From Deltaproteobacteria bacterium (GTDB lineage Bacteria; Myxococcota_A; UBA796; UBA9615): DNA of 5,273 nucleotides. The translations under genes and the position numbers were made by a program. The notes below the pieces were generated by a model, which saw only the letters and a list, made by a program, of their open reading frames with translations, was not told where the DNA came from and made no database searches. Below are positions 1 through 4,924 of this stretch, in pieces. Positions within the stretch are counted from its first letter, which is position 1. Each line of letters starts with the position of its first letter. The stretch lies in contig JAJDAI010001147.1 in the NCBI GenBank assembly GCA_029261955.1, positions 1-5,273 on the forward strand. Direction: 5' to 3'.

Positions 1-21
1 CGGCCCCCCACCCCGTAGGGA

Positions 22-27
22 GAAGGA
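22..27 (+). promoter_or_regulatory. Shine-Dalgarno site of secY
   Basis: GAAGGA at 22-27 lies six bases before the ATG at 34, within a purine-rich run starting at 17. This supports the chosen secY start. No promoter is recognisable in the 33 bases before secY, so transcription presumably enters from ribosomal protein genes outside the window. Confidence 0.75.
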
Positions 28-33
28 CGGCTC

Positions 34-1374
34 ATGGCTTCCTCTGGTGTCTGGCAGATTCCGAAGATCCCCGAGCTGCGCAATCGCCTTCTGGTGATGT
101 GCGCGTTGCTGGGCGTCTACCGCTTCGGCGTATTCATCCCCAACCCGGGGACGGATCGCGCGGCGCTGGGGTCGTTCTTCAACCAGCAGTCCGGTGGGAC
201 GCTCTTCGACCTCTACAACATGTTCTCGGGCGGAGCGCTGGAGCAGTTCTCCATCTTCACGCTCGGGATCATGCCGTACATCTCGGCCTCCATCATCATC
301 CAGCTCCTGACCGTGGTCATCCCGGCCCTGGAGCGGCTGCAGAAGGAGGGCGAGGCGGGTCGTCAGAAGATCACCCAGTACACGCGCTACGGCACCATCG
401 CGATCTGCCTCATTCAGGGCTTCGCGATCGCCTACGGCCTCGAGAACATGGCTGCGCCCGGCAGCGACGGCGCGGCTGTCGTGACGAACCCCGGCTGGCA
501 CTTCAGGCTGCTGACGGTCCTCACGCTGACGACCGGCTCCAGCTTCATCATGTGGCTCGGTGAGCGCATCTCGGACTGGGGCATCGGCAACGGCATCTCG
601 CTGATCATCATGGCCGGCATCATCGTCCGCTTCCCGGACGCGGTGTTCACGACCTTCGGTCAGCTCCGCACGGGCGAGCAGAACTTCCTGGGCCTGCTGG
701 TCCTGACGCTCTTCGCCCTGCTGGTCATCGCGTTCATCGTCTACTGCGAGCGTGGTCAGCGACGGATCCCGGTGCAGTACGCCAAGCGCGTCGTCGGCCG
801 GAAGGTCTACGGGGGGCAGAACACGCACCTGCCGCTCAAGGTGAACATGGCCGGCGTCATCCCGCCCATCTTCGCGAGCTCGTTGATCATGTTCCCGGCG
901 ACCATCGCGTCCTTCTGGCAGGACAATGCGTTCCTGACCGCGGTGCAGGGTCTCTTCATGCCGGGCACGACGACCTACATGGTCTCGTATGCGGCCCTGA
1001 CGATCTTCTTCTGTTACTTCTACACCTCGGTCACGTTCAACCCGGCCGATGTCGCGGAGAACATGCAGAAGCACGGCGGCTACATTCCGGGCATCCGCCC
1101 CGGCAAGCCGACGGCTGACTTCATCGACCGCGTGTTGACCCGACTGACGCTGACCGGCTCGCTCTACATCACCCTGGTCTGCTTGCTGCCCGAGGTCTTG
1201 ATCTCGCAGGCTCGAGTGACCTTCTACTTCGGCGGCACCGGGCTGCTGATCATCGTGGGCGTCGCCCTCGACCTGGTCGCCCAGATCGAGAGCCACTTGC
1301 TGACCCGTCACTACGACGGGCTGATGGGCTCGGACGGCAGCACGATGCGCGGCCGCAGCCGGAGGAGCAGCTGA
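34..1374 (+). CDS. secY: Protein translocase subunit SecY
   Basis: This is the central channel subunit of the SecYEG translocon in the inner membrane. It passes unfolded preproteins from SecA or the ribosome across or into the membrane. The 446 residues match the usual family length, with ten hydrophobic segments near residues 19-36, 72-92, 118-137, 157-176, 184-200, 217-238, 271-292, 316-335, 371-390 and 400-420. Family hallmarks are visible: the plug and TM2 region (GGALEQFSIFTLGIMPYIS, from 66), the C4 cytoplasmic loop (ERGQRRIPVQYAKR, from 239), NPADVAENM (from 336) and the C5 loop GIRPG with R355, the arginine needed for SecA-driven export in E. coli. The tail is short and basic (RGRSRRSS). 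The start is set by a Shine-Dalgarno site six bases upstream. The TGA stop shares its A with the adk ATG, so the two genes are probably translationally coupled. The identification is essentially certain. Confidence 0.98.
   Translation: MASSGVWQIPKIPELRNRLLVMCALLGVYRFGVFIPNPGTDRAALGSFFNQQSGGTLFDLYNMFSGGALEQFSIFTLGIMPYISASIIIQLLTVVIPALERLQKEGEAGRQKITQYTRYGTIAICLIQGFAIAYGLENMAAPGSDGAAVVTNPGWHFRLLTVLTLTTGSSFIMWLGERISDWGIGNGISLIIMAGIIVRFPDAVFTTFGQLRTGEQNFLGLLVLTLFALLVIAFIVYCERGQRRIPVQYAKRVVGRKVYGGQNTHLPLKVNMAGVIPPIFASSLIMFPATIASFWQDNAFLTAVQGLFMPGTTTYMVSYAALTIFFCYFYTSVTFNPADVAENMQKHGGYIPGIRPGKPTADFIDRVLTRLTLTGSLYITLVCLLPEVLISQARVTFYFGGTGLLIIVGVALDLVAQIESHLLTRHYDGLMGSDGSTMRGRSRRSS
1361..1367 (+). 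promoter_or_regulatory. Shine-Dalgarno site of adk
   Basis: GGAGGAG, six bases before the adk ATG at 1374, lies wholly inside the last codons of secY. It fixes the adk start and suits reinitiation after secY termination. Confidence 0.8.
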
Positions 1375-2015
1375 TGCGCCTCATCTTCTTCGGGCCCCCC
1401 GGGGCCGGCAAGGGCACGCAGGCCAAGCGGCTGATCGCGGAGCTCGACATCCCCCAGATCTCGACGGGGGACATCCTGCGGCAGCATCGCCGGGCGGGCA
1501 CGCCCCTCGGCGTCGAGGCCCAGGGCTACATGGACAACGGGAAGCTGGTCCCGGACGACCTGATCATTGCGATGGTCGGCGAGCGCCTGGCCGAGGACGA
1601 CGCCGGAGTCGGCTACATCCTCGATGGCTTCCCGCGCACGGTGCCGCAGGCAGTCGCGCTGGACGGGCTGCTCAAGCAGCGCGGGCAGTCGATCGACCGC
1701 GTCCTGGTGCTCCGTGTGCCCGATACGAACATCATCGCGCGAGTCGTGGGCCGCAGGGTCTGCAAGTCGTGCGGGAACGCCCACCACGTGGAGTTCAATC
1801 CACCGAAGGTGGACGGTGTCTGTGACCTCGACGGCGGCGAGCTCTACCAGCGCGCTGACGACACCGAGGCGAAGGTCCGAGTGCGGCTCGATGAGTACAC
1901 GCACAACACGGCTCCGGTGGCTGCCTATTACGAGCAGCGCGGGATCGTGCGGGAGATCGCTGGTGTGGGCCTGATCGATGACGTTTTCGGGCGTCTGAAG
2001 GGCGCGTTGGGGTAA
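1374..2015 (+). CDS. adk: Adenylate kinase (zinc-LID type)
   Basis: A soluble cytoplasmic enzyme that interconverts AMP + ATP and 2 ADP, setting the adenylate balance. The 213 residues carry the P-loop GPPGAGKGT (7-15), the AMP-binding segments TGDILR (31-36) and DGFPRT (84-89), and a full-length LID domain, so this is the long bacterial form. The LID holds C130-x2-C133-x16-C150-x2-D153, the Cys3Asp zinc site known from Bacillus-type enzymes. E. coli Adk has non-cysteine residues here. R127 and the RADD segment (160-163) supply the usual LID arginines. The gene starts one base before the end of secY, behind a strong ribosome binding site. Codon use is strongly G/C-ending: only one of the first 40 codons ends in A or T. 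secY-adk is a classic pair, but no map gene follows, unlike in many bacteria. Confidence 0.98.
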   Translation: MRLIFFGPPGAGKGTQAKRLIAELDIPQISTGDILRQHRRAGTPLGVEAQGYMDNGKLVPDDLIIAMVGERLAEDDAGVGYILDGFPRTVPQAVALDGLLKQRGQSIDRVLVLRVPDTNIIARVVGRRVCKSCGNAHHVEFNPPKVDGVCDLDGGELYQRADDTEAKVRVRLDEYTHNTAPVAAYYEQRGIVREIAGVGLIDDVFGRLKGALG

Positions 2016-2021
2016 CCCGAA

Positions 2022-2243
2022 GTGGAAGTAACAGGCGCAGTTGTTGCCCTCGAGCCGAATCGCATGTATAGGGTCCGGCTCGCCAAGGGTGGCGTAATCA
2101 GCGCCCATGCAGGCGGGGACCTGCGGATGAAGATCGTCCGCTTGATTCCCGGTGACAGAGTCCTGGTGAAACTTAGTGAATTGGATCCGAGCCGCGGCCG
2201 GATCGTGCGGCGGCTTACAGCCGCCACGGAGCAGGAACGATGA
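2022..2243 (+). CDS. infA: Translation initiation factor IF-1 (atypical, GTG start)
   Basis: IF-1 binds the 30S A site and helps IF-2 and IF-3 select initiator tRNA. The 73-residue product keeps the S1/OB-fold core, alignable without gaps to E. coli IF-1 from TGAVV (4-8) through RMYRV, LRMKIVRLIPGDRV and SRGRIVRR. It is unusual at both ends. The stop of adk (2013-2015) is in the same frame only two codons upstream, so translation must begin at GTG 2022 or later. This leaves about six fewer N-terminal residues than the E. coli MAKEDV-type start. The C terminus instead runs on past RGRIVRRL with TAATEQER. The segment AHAGGDLRM replaces the common AHISGKMRM. The ribosome site is weak (GGGG at 2009-2012), suggesting coupling to adk. 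Codon choice differs from adk, with about a third of codons ending in A or T. The gene looks intact and is probably functional; it may be a divergent paralogue. Confidence 0.92.
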   Translation: MEVTGAVVALEPNRMYRVRLAKGGVISAHAGGDLRMKIVRLIPGDRVLVKLSELDPSRGRIVRRLTAATEQER

Positions 2244-2353
2244 AGGTCAAGGCCTCCGTCAAGAAGATGTGCGACAAGTGCCGCGTTATTCGCCGGCGTG
2301 GAATCGTGCGCGTGATCTGCGAAAACCCGAAGCACAAGCAGCGGCAGGGATAG
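2240..2353 (+). CDS. rpmJ: 50S ribosomal protein L36 (zinc form)
   Basis: The smallest large-subunit protein, a zinc ribbon that packs against 23S rRNA. Translation from ATG 2240 gives 37 residues, MKVKASVKKMCDKC onwards, ending KHKQRQG before TAG at 2351. The length and sequence are those of the canonical family. The zinc ligands C11-x2-C14-x12-C27-x4-H32 are complete, so this is the zinc-dependent (C+) form. It begins within infA through an ATGA overlap (start 2240-2242, infA stop 2241-2243), with GGAG at 2228-2231 and AGGA at 2233-2236 as possible ribosome sites, so it is probably coupled to infA translation. infA-rpmJ-rpsM is the standard bacterial order. Confidence 0.96.
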   Translation: MKVKASVKKMCDKCRVIRRRGIVRVICENPKHKQRQG

Positions 2354-2356
2354 GAG
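2352..2356 (+). promoter_or_regulatory. Shine-Dalgarno site of rpsM
   Basis: AGGAG, with a six-base spacer to ATG 2363, overlaps the rpmJ stop codon TAG. The untranslated gap before rpsM is therefore only nine bases, with no independent leader. Confidence 0.8.
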
Positions 2357-2362
2357 AAGACC

Positions 2363-2737
2363 ATGGCACGTATCGCCGGCGTCGATATTCCCCGTCACAA
2401 GACGGTTCGGATCGCGCTTACCTACATCTACGGGATCGGTCAGGCCAGTGCGGCCCGGATCGTGAAGGAAGCGGGCATTGACCCGAACACCCGTGCTCAA
2501 GAACTGACTGAAGGTGAGATCGCCCGCATCCGCGGTGTGATCGAGACCAGCTGTCAGGTCGAAGGTGACCTCCGCAAGGAGGTAGCCATGAACATCAAGC
2601 GGCTCATGGACCTGAACACGTATCGGGGCCTCCGCCACCGCCGTGGGCTTCCGGTCCGCGGTCAGCGTACGCACACCAACGCTCGTACCCGCAAGGGGCC
2701 GCGCCGTGTCGTGGCGCGCAAGAAGGGCAAGAAGTAG
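2363..2737 (+). CDS. rpsM: 30S ribosomal protein S13
   Basis: S13 sits in the head of the small subunit, contacts the P-site tRNA through its tail and forms bridges to the large subunit. The 124 residues start MARIAGVDIPRHK, followed by the helix-two-turn-helix region with YIYGIG (21-26). The highly conserved C-terminal block is YRGLRHRRGLPVRGQRT (87-103), then NARTRKGPRR (106-115) and a lysine-rich tail (KKGKK) that would reach the tRNAs. The length is slightly above the 118 of E. coli because of this tail. The start follows a good Shine-Dalgarno site overlapping the end of rpmJ. A perfect AAGGAGGT occurs inside the gene at 2576-2583, before in-frame Met76 (see findings). rpsK follows after two bases. 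Confidence 0.98.
   Translation: MARIAGVDIPRHKTVRIALTYIYGIGQASAARIVKEAGIDPNTRAQELTEGEIARIRGVIETSCQVEGDLRKEVAMNIKRLMDLNTYRGLRHRRGLPVRGQRTHTNARTRKGPRRVVARKKGKK
2576..2583 (+). promoter_or_regulatory. Internal Shine-Dalgarno-like sequence within rpsM
   Basis: AAGGAGGT, fully complementary to the core anti-Shine-Dalgarno of 16S rRNA, lies four bases before an in-frame ATG at 2588 (Met76 of S13). It is read as codons of RKEV in the protein, so it may be incidental. Use as a real start is unproven. Confidence 0.3.
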
Positions 2738-2739
2738 CC

Positions 2740-3129
2740 ATGGCCGGTCCGCAGCGTAAGCAGAAGAAGAAGGTCCAGAAGAACGTCGCCGTGGGCGTCG
2801 CTCACATCCGTGCGACCTTCAACAACACCATCGTCACCATCACCGACGCCAACGGCAACGCGCTGTCCTGGTCGTCGGCCGGCGTCCGCGGCTTCAAGGG
2901 CTCTCGTAAGAGCACTCCCTTCGCCGCTCAGCTGGTCGCTGAGGACGCTGCCCGCAAGGCCATGGAGCACGGGCTCAAGAGCATCGCGGTCCACGTCAAG
3001 GGTCCCGGGTCCGGTCGCGAGTCGGCGCTTCGTGCGCTGTCGAGCGTCGGCCTGAAGATCACCCTCATCCGTGACACCACCCCCATCCCCCACAACGGTT
3101 GCCGCCCTCCCAAGCGGCGCCGGGTCTGA
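2740..3129 (+). CDS. rpsK: 30S ribosomal protein S11
   Basis: S11 lies on the 30S platform, contacts 16S rRNA and helps form the path of mRNA near the Shine-Dalgarno duplex. The 129 residues equal the E. coli length. The N terminus is basic (QRKQKKKVQKN), followed by the family blocks GVAHIRATFNNTIVTITD (from 19), GSRKSTPFAAQ and KGPGSGRES, and the near-invariant end IPHNGCRPPKRRRV. Asn119-Gly120 corresponds to the site where E. coli S11 is reported to form isoaspartate. The gene begins two bases after the rpsM stop with no convincing ribosome site: only GAAGGG at 2722-2727, about 12 bases away. Its translation probably depends on ribosomes finishing rpsM. Confidence 0.98.
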   Translation: MAGPQRKQKKKVQKNVAVGVAHIRATFNNTIVTITDANGNALSWSSAGVRGFKGSRKSTPFAAQLVAEDAARKAMEHGLKSIAVHVKGPGSGRESALRALSSVGLKITLIRDTTPIPHNGCRPPKRRRV

Positions 3130-3131
3130 GG
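3128..3131 (+). promoter_or_regulatory. Shine-Dalgarno site of rpsD
   Basis: GAGG lies seven bases before ATG 3139 and overlaps the TGA stop of rpsK. It is of moderate strength and confirms the rpsD start. Confidence 0.65.
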
Positions 3132-3138
3132 TAGAGAC

Positions 3139-3768
3139 ATGGCTCGCTACAACGGTCCTGTTTGCCGCTTCTGCCGTCGTGAGGGGCTCAAGCTCTTCCT
3201 GAAGGCGGAGCGTTGCTTCACCGACAAGTGCTCCTACGAGCGCAACCAGTACCCCCCTGGCCAGCATGGTCAGGCGCGCCGCCCGCGCGTGTCGGAGTAC
3301 GGTTTGCAGCTTCGTGAGAAGCAGAAGGTGAAGCGCATCTACGGTCTGCTCGAGAAGCAGTTCCGCGCTTACTACACCGAGGCTGTGCGCCGGAAGGGGG
3401 ACACGGGTGAGAACCTGATGGCCCTCCTCGAGAGCCGCCTCGACAACACGGCGTTCCGTCTCGGCTTCGCCGGGAGCCGTGCCCAGGCCCGCCAGATGGT
3501 GCGCCACGGTCACGTCCTGGTGAACGACAAGCGCGTCAACATCGCCAGCTACTCGCTGCGCGCTGGTGACGTCCTCTCCGTCCGGGAGAAGGGTCAGAAG
3601 CTGCAGTTCGTCCAGGACGCGCTGGAGCGGGCCATCAACCGGCCGCAGATGACCTGGCTTGAGCTCGACCGTGACAAGTTCTCGGGCACCTTCACGTCGA
3701 CTCCGGTCCGCGCGGAGCTGACGTTGCCCATCCAGGAGCACCTCATCATCGAGCTGTACTCCCGCTGA
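3139..3768 (+). CDS. rpsD: 30S ribosomal protein S4 (zinc form)
   Basis: S4 is a primary 16S rRNA-binding protein that starts assembly of the 30S body. In E. coli it also represses its own operon. The 209 residues begin MARYNGPVCRFCRREG. The N-terminal domain carries a complete zinc knuckle, C9-x2-C12-x13-C26-x4-C31, as in Thermus-type S4; E. coli S4 lacks this site. The conserved NQYPPGQHG (36-44) and QLREKQKVKRIYG (57-69) follow. The S4 RNA-binding fold spans about 98-160, with SRLDN (99-103), FAGSRAQARQ and HGHVLVNDKRVNI. The end is the usual IIELYSR. rpsD lies between rpsK and rpoA as in proteobacterial alpha operons; in Bacillus it lies elsewhere. A 115-base spacer follows. Confidence 0.98.
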   Translation: MARYNGPVCRFCRREGLKLFLKAERCFTDKCSYERNQYPPGQHGQARRPRVSEYGLQLREKQKVKRIYGLLEKQFRAYYTEAVRRKGDTGENLMALLESRLDNTAFRLGFAGSRAQARQMVRHGHVLVNDKRVNIASYSLRAGDVLSVREKGQKLQFVQDALERAINRPQMTWLELDRDKFSGTFTSTPVRAELTLPIQEHLIIELYSR

Positions 3769-3853
3769 GTCCTGAGGCGCCTCCGGGCGTCACGACGGAC
3801 CAGGGCCGGCCGCTTGAGCGGTTCGGCGCTGGGGAGACACCGAGATCACAATC

Positions 3854-3869
3854 GCCTCGGACGCGAGGC
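3854..3869 (+). promoter_or_regulatory. Hairpin upstream of rpoA ribosome binding site
   Basis: GCCTCG (3854-3859) pairs perfectly with CGAGGC (3864-3869) across a GACG loop. It sits four bases before the rpoA Shine-Dalgarno. The same CTCGG segment (3856-3860) could pair instead with CCGAG at 3840-3844, and CCTC (3855-3858) could pair with the Shine-Dalgarno GAGG at 3874-3877. This makes a translational switch conceivable but unproven. Confidence 0.4.
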
Positions 3870-3873
3870 AGTA

Positions 3874-3878
3874 GAGGA
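3874..3878 (+). promoter_or_regulatory. Shine-Dalgarno site of rpoA
   Basis: GAGGA with a five-base spacer to ATG 3884 fixes the rpoA start. Unlike most genes here, the site lies in non-coding RNA and can be reached without coupling to the gene before. Confidence 0.75.
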
Positions 3879-3883
3879 ATTCG

Positions 3884-4891
3884 ATGACCGAGATCCATCG
3901 GAACTGGCGCACCCTGATTCGTCCGCGGAACCTCGTCCAAGAGGACGTTCGGGACCCGCTGCGCTACGGCAAGTTCGTCGCGGCCCCGCTTGAGCGTGGC
4001 TTCGGCGTGACCCTGGGCAACGCGCTCCGGCGCGTGCTGCTGAGCAGCCTCCAGGGCACGGCGATCGTCTCCGTCCGCATCGACGGCGTGCTGCACGAGT
4101 TCAGCACGGTCGAAGGCGTCATCGAGGACGTCACCGACATCATCCTCAACCTCAAGGCCGTGCTCATCAAGATGCACACCTACGAGGCGCAGACCTTCGT
4201 GCTCGAGAAGACGGGCACCCGGGGCGAGCAGATCGAGGTGAAGGCCGGCGACATCCAGACGGTCGGCGACTCCGAGATCATGAACCCCGATCACCACATC
4301 TGCACGCTGGCCGGCGAAGGCCACCTGCGGATGGAGCTTCGGGTCGAAAAGGGCGCCGGCTACGTGCCCGCCGATCGGAACAAGGATCCGGAGGCGCCCA
4401 TCGGGACCATCCCGATCGACGCCATCTTCTCGCCCATCCAGCGCGTCAACTACCTGGTGAGCAACGCCCGCGTGGGCCAGCGCACCGACTACGACAAGCT
4501 GGTGCTCGAGGTCTGGTCCGACGGAACCGTCGAGCCTCCGGACGCCGTGGCGTTCGCGGCCAAGATCCTCAAGGAGCAGCTCCAGATCTTCATCAACTTT
4601 GATGAGGAAGAGGAGCCGACCATGGAGGACGAGGAGCCGGAAGAGGAGTGGAACGAGAACCTCTTCAAGACGGTCGATGAGCTCGAGCTCAGCGTCCGGT
4701 CGGCGAACTGCCTGCAGAACGCCAACATCAAGTACATCTACGAGCTGGTCGAGAAGACCGAGGCTGACCTCCTCAAGACCAAGAACTTCGGCCGCAAGTC
4801 GTTGAACGAGGTCAAGGAAGTCCTGGCTGAGATGGGTCTCACGCTCGGGATGAAGCTCCACAACTTCCCGCGGATCCGCGAGCAGGAGTAA
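3884..4891 (+). CDS. rpoA: DNA-directed RNA polymerase subunit alpha
   Basis: The alpha dimer nucleates RNA polymerase assembly, and its C-terminal domain contacts UP elements and activators. The 335 residues (329 in E. coli) show both domains. The N-terminal domain contains LERGFGVTLGNALRRVLLSSL-type sequence (about 36-56), the dimer and beta-contact region, and VEGVIEDVTDIILNLK (76-91). A highly acidic linker (residues 240-255, nearly all D/E) separates it from the C-terminal domain, which keeps the DNA-contact residues R272, N275, C276, K305 and S306. These are equivalent to E. coli R265, N268, C269, K298 and S299. An AGGAG sequence with ideal spacing precedes in-frame Met247 in the linker (see findings). 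The gene follows a structured 115-base spacer and is 33 bases from rplQ. The identification is essentially certain. Confidence 0.98.
   Translation: MTEIHRNWRTLIRPRNLVQEDVRDPLRYGKFVAAPLERGFGVTLGNALRRVLLSSLQGTAIVSVRIDGVLHEFSTVEGVIEDVTDIILNLKAVLIKMHTYEAQTFVLEKTGTRGEQIEVKAGDIQTVGDSEIMNPDHHICTLAGEGHLRMELRVEKGAGYVPADRNKDPEAPIGTIPIDAIFSPIQRVNYLVSNARVGQRTDYDKLVLEVWSDGTVEPPDAVAFAAKILKEQLQIFINFDEEEEPTMEDEEPEEEWNENLFKTVDELELSVRSANCLQNANIKYIYELVEKTEADLLKTKNFGRKSLNEVKEVLAEMGLTLGMKLHNFPRIREQE
4611..4615 (+). promoter_or_regulatory. Internal Shine-Dalgarno-like sequence within rpoA
   Basis: AGGAG, part of a longer purine run from 4604, lies six bases before in-frame ATG 4622 (Met247 of alpha). The spacing equals that of the genuine starts in this window. 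The run also encodes the acidic linker, so it may be a by-product of GAG/GAA codons. Use as a start is unproven. Confidence 0.3.
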
Positions 4892-4903
4892 CCCCTCGGG
4901 GTT
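4890..4903 (+). other. Small hairpin at the end of rpoA
   Basis: AACCC and GGGTT form a perfect five-base-pair stem across a CTCG loop. The stem takes in the last two bases of the rpoA TAA stop. There is no T-run after it, so it is not an intrinsic terminator. It could affect mRNA stability or the rpoA/rplQ ratio, but that is inference. Confidence 0.4.
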
Positions 4904-4914
4904 GCCGCTCGCGC

Positions 4915-4918
4915 GGAG
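4915..4918 (+). promoter_or_regulatory. Shine-Dalgarno site of rplQ
   Basis: GGAG with a six-base spacer to ATG 4925 supports the rplQ start in the 33-base gap after rpoA. Confidence 0.7.
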
Positions 4919-4924
4919 TCGAAG

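Larger units (their letters stand above)
3769..3883 (+). other. Structured spacer between rpsD and rpoA
   Basis: This 115-base non-coding gap is the longest in the window. It holds the palindrome GAGGCGCCTC (3774-3783), a small hairpin CCGC-TTGA-GCGG (3810-3821) and a stronger hairpin (3854-3869) just before the rpoA ribosome site. None is followed by a T-run, so no intrinsic terminator is supported. No good sigma-70 promoter pair is visible: CACAAT at 3847-3852 matches a -10 box at four of six positions but has no well-placed -35. Any regulatory role is inference. Confidence 0.5.

Noticed and set aside
1..18. Possible end of an upstream gene (frame 1 reads to TAG at 16-18), perhaps rplO
   Set aside because: Only five codons are visible and none is diagnostic. 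rplO is expected upstream of secY by gene order, but the sequence here cannot show it.
99..563. 154-residue plus-strand open frame inside secY in another frame
   Set aside because: The histidine, arginine and proline-rich translation is typical of an out-of-frame reading of GC-rich DNA; secY is certain in this region.
1311..2108. 265-residue minus-strand open frame opposite adk
   Set aside because: It is a shadow of adk with no domain features.
2662..3741. 359-residue open frame on the minus strand opposite rpsK and rpsD
   Set aside because: It lies antisense to conserved ribosomal protein genes, has no family resemblance and is explained by the absence of stop codons in the GC-rich complementary frame.
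3774..3783. Palindrome GAGGCGCCTC as a terminator of the rpsM-rpsK-rpsD unit
   Set aside because: As RNA it would fold with a very short stem and there is no T-run after it, so it does not look like an intrinsic terminator. rpoA is normally cotranscribed with rpsD.
3814..3852. Internal rpoA promoter built from TTGAGC (3814-3819) and CACAAT (3847-3852)
   Set aside because: The spacing of 27 bases is far from the 16-18 needed by sigma-70, and both boxes are poor matches.
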